This document shows, one piece after another, positions 1-7,293 of a stretch of DNA of 25,949 nucleotides (within the stretch, counting starts at the first letter, position 1; every line of letters begins with the position of its first letter). The notes under the pieces are model-generated. The model was not told the DNA's origin and did no database searches. It was given only the letters and a program-made list of their open reading frames with translations. Source of the DNA: Chitinophaga pinensis. Lineage in GTDB: Bacteria > Planctomycetota > Phycisphaerae > Phycisphaerales > SM1A02. Location of the stretch: the NCBI GenBank assembly GCA_943329105.2, contig CALQCP020000009.1, positions 1 through 25,949 of the forward strand, given 5' to 3'. Position numbers and translations under genes: made by a program.

Positions 1-801
1 GAATTCCGCTCGCGCACTTCGATTGATAGTGGTGCGCAGGACAACATGCTGGGTGATGTGAATGCGACGTACGGCGGCAGTGGTTACAAGATTTGGCCAA
101 CCGGTAGCTTTGGTAGCCAGAACGCGCAGTTCTGGGAACAGAATTCCGCGTACAGCGTCACGCACCGCTTTGATTGGAAACCGGCGGGCAGCTGGGATCA
201 GTTTCGCAGTTACACCAGTCCGTCGATGGAGACCTTTGGATTCTTGACTGGCTTGGGTTTGCATTATCAGAATTCGCGTGGCTACCAAGCAAACGAAGAT
301 ACGCCCGGCGTTGATAACCCTGATTCACAGTGGTTCACCGCCACCATTGATGCGCAAGCGAATTTCGGCGGTGCATCGGTGTACGGCGCGGTCTTCTACA
401 ACTACGTCAACGCCCCTGCAGCCATCCAGCCGGTATTTGGCGACTCGCAAGAGGGCGTGCAATATGACATGGGCACGATCAACATCATCGCGGCGCAACT
501 CCAAGGCTCGGTGTACATCATGCCGAAGGCGGAGTTGTTTGGCCGTTATGAGTTTGCATACATTGACGGCGGCAACAGCACCTTGAACGGTATCAATCCA
601 CAGATCGCAAATCCGGATCCCCTTAACCTGCTCACCATTGGCGTGAACTACTACCTTGATGGGCAGGACTTGAAGTGGACCACCGACCTTGGCTGGGCGA
701 TCACTGCGGTAAATCCATTGTTCTCTGACGTGAATGCCGGATGGCGTCCTTCGCAGAGCGATGAAATTGTCTTCCGCACGCAGCTGCAGTTGATTTTCTA
801 A
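1..801 (+). CDS. outer-membrane porin, C-terminal part (5' end outside the window)
   Basis: The frame is open from base 1 and ends at TAA 799-801, so only the last 266 codons are present. The protein is rich in alternating polar/hydrophobic stretches with many Tyr, Trp, Asn and Gly residues, as in outer-membrane beta-barrels, and it ends in the sequence LQLIF, with the terminal Phe that barrels use as an assembly signal. The stretch around codons 200-250 (ending YYLDGQDLKWTTDLGWA) resembles phosphate-selective porin O/P-like proteins of planctomycetes. It would act as an outer-membrane channel. The family call rests on overall look rather than a diagnostic motif; another 16- or 18-strand barrel is possible. 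Forty-eight bases separate it from the likely purL start, so it is probably a separate unit. Confidence 0.72.
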   Translation, partial: EFRSRTSIDSGAQDNMLGDVNATYGGSGYKIWPTGSFGSQNAQFWEQNSAYSVTHRFDWKPAGSWDQFRSYTSPSMETFGFLTGLGLHYQNSRGYQANEDTPGVDNPDSQWFTATIDAQANFGGASVYGAVFYNYVNAPAAIQPVFGDSQEGVQYDMGTINIIAAQLQGSVYIMPKAELFGRYEFAYIDGGNSTLNGINPQIANPDPLNLLTIGVNYYLDGQDLKWTTDLGWAITAVNPLFSDVNAGWRPSQSDEIVFRTQLQLIF

Positions 802-849
802 GCCACACATTCCATGGCATGGGCGGGGAATCTCTATGATTCATGCCCC

Positions 850-3800
850 ATGACATTGGTTCACCGCGTCGAAGTTCGCCCCAAGTCCGGCCAGTCCGAC
901 CCCCGTGCGGACGCCGTGATTCGGCAAGCCACGGCGCTGGGCCTTTCCGCCATACCAACGGCTGCGCAGCACTCCTCGGTGTACTTGCTTGCGGGAGACA
1001 TCTCCGAAGCTGAAGTTGGTCGCATTGCCCATGAATTGCTTGCGGATCCGGTCACCCAACGCGCTGAGGTGCAGCCCCGGGGAATCGCCACGCATCGCTT
1101 GGACGCCATGGTGGAAATTCACCCACTTCCAGGTGTCACCGATCCAGCCGCGGAAAGTGTTGAGTCCGCAGTGCAAGCAATGTTTGGAACGTCCGTACGG
1201 GTGCGGACCGGTGACCGCTATGACTTGGCCGGCATCAATCAACAGGGTGCGATGACCATTGGCGAACGCGTGCTTGCCAATCCGGTGATTCACGGCGTGC
1301 ATGCGGAACCATGGCATCCCGCACACTTTCCAGCAGGTCATGGTTACACCATGCGTATTGTGGAAATTCCACTGCGCGACCTGAGTGACACAGCGCTTGA
1401 GAAGTTAAGTCGCGAGGCGCACCTATTCCTTTCACTGCAAGAAATGCAAGCGATCCAAGCGGAATATCGCCGTCTCGGTCGGGAGCCGCGCGAGATCGAA
1501 CTGGAAACGCTGGCGCAGACTTGGAGTGAACACTGTGTCCACAAGACGCTGAAGAGCACGGTTCACTATCGCGAAGCGAACTTGGGCGCTGGGCAATACT
1601 CCTTGCAATCAGGCAAGCGTTTGCCGAGCACGCTTCCTTCCGCCGCGCATGCGGGCGCGCCGAGTGCTTCCCTCACACTGCGTCCAGGGCACTCCCCTGC
1701 CAATGATGGATCGGTGACTATCAAGAACCTCTTGAAGAGCACCGTGGCGGCGGGAACGTTTGAACTGATTGATGAGCACAACCCGGACCGCATCGACTGG
1801 TGCCTATCCGTATTTGTAGACAACTCTGGGGTCATTGCCTTTGATGACCACCACGCGGTGTGTTTTAAGTGTGAGACACACAATCGCCCCAGCGCTATTG
1901 AGCCGTATGGCGGCGCCGCTACTGGCATTGGTGGTTGCATTCGTGACATCATGGGGACAGGCCTGGGCGCCAAGCCCATTGCGGCGACCGATGTCTTCTG
2001 CGTTGCGCCGCTCGAGGGCACCGATGTTCCAGCCGGGTGCCTTCCACCGCGGCGTATTCTGACGCAAGTAGTGGCCGGGGTACGCGACTACGGAAATCGC
2101 ATGGGCATTCCCACTGTCAATGGAGCGGTGTGGTTTGACGAGCGCTACGTTGGAAATCCGTTGGTGTACTGCGGTGTGATTGGTGTCATGCCGCGCACCA
2201 TGGTCAAGGGCGTCACGTTACGCGGCGATCGGATTGTGGCGATCGGCGGGCGTACTGGTCGCGATGGCATTCACGGTGCCACCTTCTCAAGCGCCGAAGT
2301 GGAGCATGGCCATTCCAGCGAATTTAGTCATGCTGTGCAGATCGGTAATGCGATCACCGAGAAGAAGATGCTCGACGCCATGCTTGCGGCGCGCGACCAG
2401 CCGGATGGACCGCTGTACAGCGGCACCACCGATTGCGGAGCCGGTGGATTCTCAAGCGCGGTTGGAGAAATGGGTAAGGACGTCGGCGCCACGGTCAATC
2501 TTGAACGCGCACCGGTGAAGTACGACGGCCTGAGTCCAACTGAAGTTTGGATTTCTGAAGCACAGGAACGCATGGTGCTTTCCGTGCCTCCCGCGAAGTT
2601 GGAACGCCTCCGCGCCGTGTGCCTGGCGCATGGGGTTGAGCTCTGCGACCTGGGTGAATTTGGCACCAATGACAGCATGATTCGCTTGTATTGGCACGGC
2701 ACAGAAGTGGGCGCGCTGGACACGCATTTCCTGCATGAAGGCGTACCGATGCCAACCCGCGAAGCAGTGTGGGACGCTGCGTGGAGCGCCTCACAATTGC
2801 CAGCGCCGGGAAACGGGCGCGGTGTTGGTCCGCGGCTTCTTGATACAACCTGCGCGCTCCTTTCGCATCCGAACATTGCCAGCAAGGAATGGATCATCCG
2901 GCAGTATGACCATGAAGTGCAAGGCGGCAGCGTCATCAAGCCGCTGGTTGGCGTTGGCAGCGGCGGTCCGTCAGACGCAGCTGTAGTGCACCCCGTGCCG
3001 GGTTCGCGCCGTGCACTTGCCATCAGTAATGGACTTGCCACTGGTTGGAGCGCGGACCCGTATGCCATGACACTCGCCGCGCTTGATGAATGCGTGCGCA
3101 ACATGGTGTGTGTCGGTGCGGACCCAACCCGCATGGCGGTCTTGGATAATTTCTGCTGGCCTTCTTGTGATGACCCGCGCAACATGGGCTCACTGGTGCG
3201 TGCTGCCGAGGCGTGCTATGACGGCGCCATGGCGTACCGCACGCCATTTATCAGTGGCAAAGACAGTTTGAAGAATCAGTTCCGTACCCAGGATGGCCGC
3301 ACCATCATGATTCCGCCGACCCTCTTGGTGTCCGGATTTGGAATCGTGCCGGATGCAGAGCGCGCCTGCACCATGGATCTGAAAGCAGCGGAACACGTAC
3401 TGGTGCTGGTCGGAACAACCGGCGCACGTATGGGCGGAAGTCATCGCGTGATGTTGGGCGCGTGTGGGCATGTAGACAATCGTTTGCCGGTGGTTGATCC
3501 TGCGCGCGGCGCGCGTACGGCTCGAGCCGTTGCGGCGTGCATCGCGCACGGCGCAGTGCGTTCCGCACATGACCCGAGCGAGGGTGGATTACTGCCAGCA
3601 CTCGCAGAGATGTGCTTTGCGGGCGGCCTTGGCGCGCGCATTGATCTGTCGCACGTGCCGGTCGATGCTGCTGCACATGCTGAAGTGTCAGACGAGTGCC
3701 GTGCCTTTGCCGAGGATCCGCATCGCTACATTCTTGAAGTGGATGTGGTGCATCTTCCAAAGGTCCAGGCGCATCTTGACGGGATTGCGCACGCAGTGAT

Positions 3801-3912
3801 CGGTACGGTGACGAACAGCACCACGCTTGAAGTTGTTGGAATTCGCACGCCACAAGAGTCCATGACCCTCGACACGCTTCGCGCCGCATGGAATGCGCCC
3901 ACCGGTGGATGA
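850..3912 (+). CDS. purL: phosphoribosylformylglycinamidine synthase, synthetase subunit with PurS-like N-terminus
   Basis: PurL makes formylglycinamidine ribonucleotide (FGAM) from FGAR, ATP and ammonia in the fourth step of purine synthesis. From ATG 850 the protein is 1020 residues. Residues about 5-75 and 85-155 each look like a PurS unit (LADPVTQ and LANPVIH close the two copies), matching the PurS-dimer-like N-domain known from large PurL. The signature WSEHCVHK places the catalytic His at residue 228. The nucleotide-binding stretch FKCETHNRPSAIEPYGGAATG begins at residue 339; Arg346 stands where many homologues have His. The second ATP-grasp-like half includes ISNGLATGWSADPYA and TPFISGKDSLKNQ. 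ATG 814 in the same frame would add 12 residues unlike PurS, so 850 is preferred, although neither start has a good Shine-Dalgarno. The glutaminase half is the separate purQ that follows 10 nt downstream. Confidence 0.95.
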   Translation: MTLVHRVEVRPKSGQSDPRADAVIRQATALGLSAIPTAAQHSSVYLLAGDISEAEVGRIAHELLADPVTQRAEVQPRGIATHRLDAMVEIHPLPGVTDPAAESVESAVQAMFGTSVRVRTGDRYDLAGINQQGAMTIGERVLANPVIHGVHAEPWHPAHFPAGHGYTMRIVEIPLRDLSDTALEKLSREAHLFLSLQEMQAIQAEYRRLGREPREIELETLAQTWSEHCVHKTLKSTVHYREANLGAGQYSLQSGKRLPSTLPSAAHAGAPSASLTLRPGHSPANDGSVTIKNLLKSTVAAGTFELIDEHNPDRIDWCLSVFVDNSGVIAFDDHHAVCFKCETHNRPSAIEPYGGAATGIGGCIRDIMGTGLGAKPIAATDVFCVAPLEGTDVPAGCLPPRRILTQVVAGVRDYGNRMGIPTVNGAVWFDERYVGNPLVYCGVIGVMPRTMVKGVTLRGDRIVAIGGRTGRDGIHGATFSSAEVEHGHSSEFSHAVQIGNAITEKKMLDAMLAARDQPDGPLYSGTTDCGAGGFSSAVGEMGKDVGATVNLERAPVKYDGLSPTEVWISEAQERMVLSVPPAKLERLRAVCLAHGVELCDLGEFGTNDSMIRLYWHGTEVGALDTHFLHEGVPMPTREAVWDAAWSASQLPAPGNGRGVGPRLLDTTCALLSHPNIASKEWIIRQYDHEVQGGSVIKPLVGVGSGGPSDAAVVHPVPGSRRALAISNGLATGWSADPYAMTLAALDECVRNMVCVGADPTRMAVLDNFCWPSCDDPRNMGSLVRAAEACYDGAMAYRTPFISGKDSLKNQFRTQDGRTIMIPPTLLVSGFGIVPDAERACTMDLKAAEHVLVLVGTTGARMGGSHRVMLGACGHVDNRLPVVDPARGARTARAVAACIAHGAVRSAHDPSEGGLLPALAEMCFAGGLGARIDLSHVPVDAAAHAEVSDECRAFAEDPHRYILEVDVVHLPKVQAHLDGIAHAVIGTVTNSTTLEVVGIRTPQESMTLDTLRAAWNAPTGG

Positions 3913-3922
3913 GATCATTACT

Positions 3923-4729
3923 ATGAGTACCGACGGACCAAAAGCTCTTGTCATTACCGCGGCAGGTATCAACTGCGACCTTGAGCTTGCGCAATCATTT
4001 GCGGCGGCCGGGGCTGTACCAGAATCAGTGCTACTTTCGGAATTGATCCGAAATCCAACCCGAATTGATAACTACCGGTTGATTGGACTTCCCGGCGGAT
4101 TCAGTTTCGGAGATGACATCGCCGCCGGCCGCATCATGGGTGCACTCATGCGCCGCAGTATCTATTCAGCGCTGACCGCAGCGATTGAACGCGGCGTCCC
4201 GATGATTTGCCCTTGCAACGGCTTCCAGATTGCCGTTCAGGCAGGCTTGTTGCCGGGTCCAAGCATGGATTCTGCATGGCCAGCGAGCGCTGCGGAACCA
4301 TCCATCGCGCTGCTGCAGAACAGCACCGGTCGATTCCGCGATGCGTGGACGCGTGTGGAGATCCCTGCAGACACGCGCTGCATTTGGACGCAAGGCCTCG
4401 AGTGTGACGACATCACCGGGATCCTTCCAAGCGCACACGGCGAAGGTCGGTTGGTGGCTGACGAGGCGCTTCTTGATGCGCTGGAGGCCAATGGTCAGAT
4501 TGCGGTCCGTTACCACCTTGCAGATCATTTCAACGGCAGCATGCGCCGTATCGCCGGCATTTGCGACGCCAGTGGGTTGGTGTTTGGATTGATGCCGCAC
4601 CCCGAGCGCTTCACGCGTTGGACGCAACATCCGCGCTGGACGCGGTTGTCTGCGCATCAGCGCGCGGGCGAACCACTTGGACTGCAAATGTTCCGCAACG
4701 CCGTCGAGCGCGTGCTCGTGAACGCCTGA
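3923..4729 (+). CDS. purQ: phosphoribosylformylglycinamidine synthase, glutaminase subunit
   Basis: This class I glutamine amidotransferase hydrolyses glutamine and passes ammonia to PurL. The 268-residue protein starts with the PurQ-like ALVITAAGINCDLE, has the oxyanion-side motif GLPGGFSFGDD, the nucleophile in CPCNGFQ (Cys98) and the His-x-Glu pair in MPHPERF (His226, Glu228). All three triad residues are present. It is longer than the roughly 225-residue Bacillus type and resembles longer bacterial and archaeal PurQ forms. ATG 3923 is chosen because the homologous region begins right after it; an in-frame ATG at 3893 would overlap purL by 20 nt and add 10 unrelated residues. Only 10 nt separate it from purL, so the two are co-transcribed. 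No separate purS is needed because PurL carries it. Confidence 0.95.
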   Translation: MSTDGPKALVITAAGINCDLELAQSFAAAGAVPESVLLSELIRNPTRIDNYRLIGLPGGFSFGDDIAAGRIMGALMRRSIYSALTAAIERGVPMICPCNGFQIAVQAGLLPGPSMDSAWPASAAEPSIALLQNSTGRFRDAWTRVEIPADTRCIWTQGLECDDITGILPSAHGEGRLVADEALLDALEANGQIAVRYHLADHFNGSMRRIAGICDASGLVFGLMPHPERFTRWTQHPRWTRLSAHQRAGEPLGLQMFRNAVERVLVNA

Positions 4730-4752
4730 TGTATTGCAAGCGCATCGCGCAG

Positions 4753-4757
4753 AGGAG
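4753..4757 (+). promoter_or_regulatory. Shine-Dalgarno of the Gfo/Idh gene
   Basis: AGGAG lies 6 nt before ATG 4764. It fixes the start at that ATG rather than at the in-frame TTG at 4734, and is one of the few clear ribosome binding sites in the window. Confidence 0.8.
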
Positions 4758-4763
4758 ACTTCT

Positions 4764-5801
4764 ATGACACAGACAAGTACCGCCACTCTCCGCTGCGGCG
4801 TTGTGGGCGTTGGCAAGATGGGAAATCACCACGCACGCCTATGGACGCAGGTAGAAGGCTGTGATCTGGTGGGAGTGGTTGACTCCAGTGCTGATCGTTG
4901 CCAACAGGTGGTGGAAAAGTACGGCGGCAAGGGCTATTCCGAAGTCGATGCACTCATCGCCGCGGGCGTGGATGTGGTAACGATTGCCACTCCAACGATT
5001 CATCACCGTGCGGCCGCCGAAAAACTCCTGGCGGCTGGAGTGCATTGTCTGATTGAGAAGCCACTCGCTCCGACACCGGTGGAAGCGCGAGCGATCGCTG
5101 ACGCTGCCGCACGGAGTGGCGCACTGTTGCAGGTGGGCCACGTGGTTCGCTACGACCCAGTGATGGTGGCGGTGCGAAAGCTTGGCCTCGCACCTCGCTT
5201 TGTAGAAGTAGACCGTGTGAGCCCCATGACATTCAGAAGCGTGGATGTGGGCGTTGTCTTGGACATGATGATCCATGACCTTGATGTCTTGCTGATGCTC
5301 TTTGGTGCAGAGCCAGTGGAAGTTCGCGCCAGCGCCGTGAGTGTTCTTGGCGAAGCCGAAGACGTCTGTAATGCCCGACTGGAGTTCCCGCGCATGGCGG
5401 ACGGATACACGCCGGTCGCCAACGTGACTGCAAGCCGAATTGCCATGAAAACCGAGCGGAAAATTCGCATCATGAGCGATGACACCTATGTCAGCGCCGA
5501 CTTTGTCGATCGCAAGGGCACAGTGGCACGCAAGGGCCCCAACGCCGACAAGATTGCTGAAGTGCGTGAGCTCTTGAAGAAGGGCGCCGACCTGAGTCAT
5601 TTGAATTTCTTGGATCTCCTGCAGGTCGAGCCGCTTGATGTTCATGCCGGCGAGCCACTGCGCTTGCAGGCGGAGGATTTCATCGACGCCATCCGTGCGG
5701 GACGCCGACCGCTTGTTGATGCAGAGGATGGATTCGCTGCAGTGCGTACTGCTGATCGAATTGTTGCGGCCGCGCGCGCAGCTGGCTCGCGCATGGTTTG
5801 A
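4764..5801 (+). CDS. Gfo/Idh/MocA family NAD(P)-dependent oxidoreductase
   Basis: The 345-residue protein has the family layout. An N-terminal Rossmann fold carries GVGKMG (Gly15, Gly17, Gly20), the acidic end of the second strand is VVDSS (Asp40), and the EKP signature follows in EKPLAPT (residues 98-100). A C-terminal alpha/beta substrate domain carries MMIHDLDV with the family's catalytic-region His171. Members oxidise or reduce sugars, inositols or nucleotide sugars. The IHDLD form also occurs in UDP-GlcNAc 3-dehydrogenases (GnnA-like), which is a possible but unproven reading here because no partner aminotransferase or lpx gene is in view. It sits 34 nt after purQ and 7 nt before an FAD protein gene, so it is probably co-expressed with both. 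The substrate cannot be read from the sequence. Confidence 0.88.
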   Translation: MTQTSTATLRCGVVGVGKMGNHHARLWTQVEGCDLVGVVDSSADRCQQVVEKYGGKGYSEVDALIAAGVDVVTIATPTIHHRAAAEKLLAAGVHCLIEKPLAPTPVEARAIADAAARSGALLQVGHVVRYDPVMVAVRKLGLAPRFVEVDRVSPMTFRSVDVGVVLDMMIHDLDVLLMLFGAEPVEVRASAVSVLGEAEDVCNARLEFPRMADGYTPVANVTASRIAMKTERKIRIMSDDTYVSADFVDRKGTVARKGPNADKIAEVRELLKKGADLSHLNFLDLLQVEPLDVHAGEPLRLQAEDFIDAIRAGRRPLVDAEDGFAAVRTADRIVAAARAAGSRMV

Positions 5802-5808
5802 ATCGCCG

Positions 5809-7293
5809 ATGAACTCACTCGTGAAGTCCACTCCAACATCATCCAGTCAGCAGCTCCAATGGACTGACGCAGCGCCTGCTCGGGTGGATGTAGCGATTGT
5901 GGGCGGTGGGTTTAGCGGGCTGGTGGCCTTGGTGCATCTGTGCCGCGCAATTCCGTCGGGGACGTTTGCCATTATGGAGTGTCATCCGCTGCACTTCCCT
6001 GGTACTGCTTACGGCAGCTGTGACTCGGAACACCTATTGAATGTGCCGGCTGGTCGCATGGGGCCAATCACTGAAGATCCAGCCAGCTTTCATCGTTGGC
6101 TTGAAACACAGACGCCAGGCAAGTTTCGCGCCGATGCATTTGTTCCGCGCGCATTATTCGGCGCGTACCTGACAGAATTTGTAGCGGACGAAGTAGCGCG
6201 CTCGGGAGCGCATGTTTCATTTGTGCGCGCAGCGGTGATTGATATGCACGATGCGCCGTCACATGTGAATCTGACACTGGACTGCGCTTGTGATTCGGCC
6301 GACGGACCGGCTCGGCAGCAGTCGATGGTCGCTCGGTCTGTAGTCATTGCCCCTGGCTTGCCGGCGTCACCTGCGCCGTGGGCGGATCATGTGCATGGCG
6401 TTCCGGCAGGAGCCCTCGTTCCTGATCCATGGAAGGCAGGGGTGCTCCTTGGCATTCCTCCGGATGCGGCCATCATGCTGCTCGGAAGCGGGCTGACCGC
6501 GGTCGACATCGCGGAGGGCTTACGGCGCCTCGGGCACCGTGGCATGATTCGGATGGTCTCTCGCAACGGTCGATTGCCGCTACCGCACGCGGATCACGGC
6601 GAGCCTCCGATGCTTGCAACCAGAGAGCAGTTCGCGGGAAGTCCGGCCAAGGTGCTATCAGCACTTCGGAGTGCTGCCCGACAGCGCATCGCAGCGGGCC
6701 TCGGTTGGCAGGGCGCCATTGACGCCATTCGCCCGCATATTCCAGCCATTTGGAAGTCATGGTCGACAGCCGAGCGGCGCCATTTCATCCGTCGCGCGCG
6801 CGCGTTGTGGGAGATTCACCGTCATCGCGTGCCATGTCAAGTGCTTGCCGACATCACTGCTCAATGCGTGGCTGGCACACTACTCATTGCGCGCGGCGAA
6901 TTGTTGGCAGTGCAGCCAGCAAAAAGTGAAACTGTTACCGCGACGGTCCGCACCACCGATGGTGCAACACATGTGCACACGGTGGCTCGCGTCATCAATT
7001 GCACTGGGCCATCAATGAATCTGCGTGATACGCACCATCCACTCTTGGCCGGTGTGCAACGCAACGGACTGGCCTGTACTGATGATCTGGGGCTCGGGCT
7101 TCGCTCTGACGATGAGTGTCGACTGATCAGCACCAATGGTGTTGCAAATCCACGCATTGTCATTGCGGGCGCGCTCCGCCGCGGTGACATATGGGAAGCA
7201 ACGGCCGTCCCGGATTTACGCGTCAATGCCGCACGTGCCGCAGCCACGCTCGTGGCGCTGCTTGCGGATCAACACAGCAAGGTGAACCACTAG
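5809..7293 (+). CDS. YdhS-like FAD/NAD(P)-binding protein
   Basis: The 494-residue flavoprotein has two dinucleotide-binding sites: VAIVGGGFSG near the N-terminus (Gly32-Gly34) for FAD, and LLGSGLTAVD (Gly226, Gly228) for NAD(P). Between them is NVPAGRMGPITEDPASFHRWL (starting at Asn78), a stretch characteristic of the YdhS/HpnW-type FAD-NAD(P)-binding family, and FVPRALFGAYL. Near the C-terminus VINCTGPSMN and a GDIWEATAVPDLR segment match the same family. Proteins of this group are thought to be oxidoreductases or monooxygenase-like; substrates are mostly unknown. ATG 5809 is 7 nt after the Gfo/Idh stop. The frame is open further upstream inside that gene, but those residues are not family-like. 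There is no evident Shine-Dalgarno. The stop is directly followed by the next ATG. Confidence 0.85.
   Translation: MNSLVKSTPTSSSQQLQWTDAAPARVDVAIVGGGFSGLVALVHLCRAIPSGTFAIMECHPLHFPGTAYGSCDSEHLLNVPAGRMGPITEDPASFHRWLETQTPGKFRADAFVPRALFGAYLTEFVADEVARSGAHVSFVRAAVIDMHDAPSHVNLTLDCACDSADGPARQQSMVARSVVIAPGLPASPAPWADHVHGVPAGALVPDPWKAGVLLGIPPDAAIMLLGSGLTAVDIAEGLRRLGHRGMIRMVSRNGRLPLPHADHGEPPMLATREQFAGSPAKVLSALRSAARQRIAAGLGWQGAIDAIRPHIPAIWKSWSTAERRHFIRRARALWEIHRHRVPCQVLADITAQCVAGTLLIARGELLAVQPAKSETVTATVRTTDGATHVHTVARVINCTGPSMNLRDTHHPLLAGVQRNGLACTDDLGLGLRSDDECRLISTNGVANPRIVIAGALRRGDIWEATAVPDLRVNAARAAATLVALLADQHSKVNH

Noticed and set aside
3305..3994. 229-codon minus-strand frame opposite the end of purL
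   Set aside because: It is antisense to a well conserved purL region, is Arg-rich, and has no recognisable motif.
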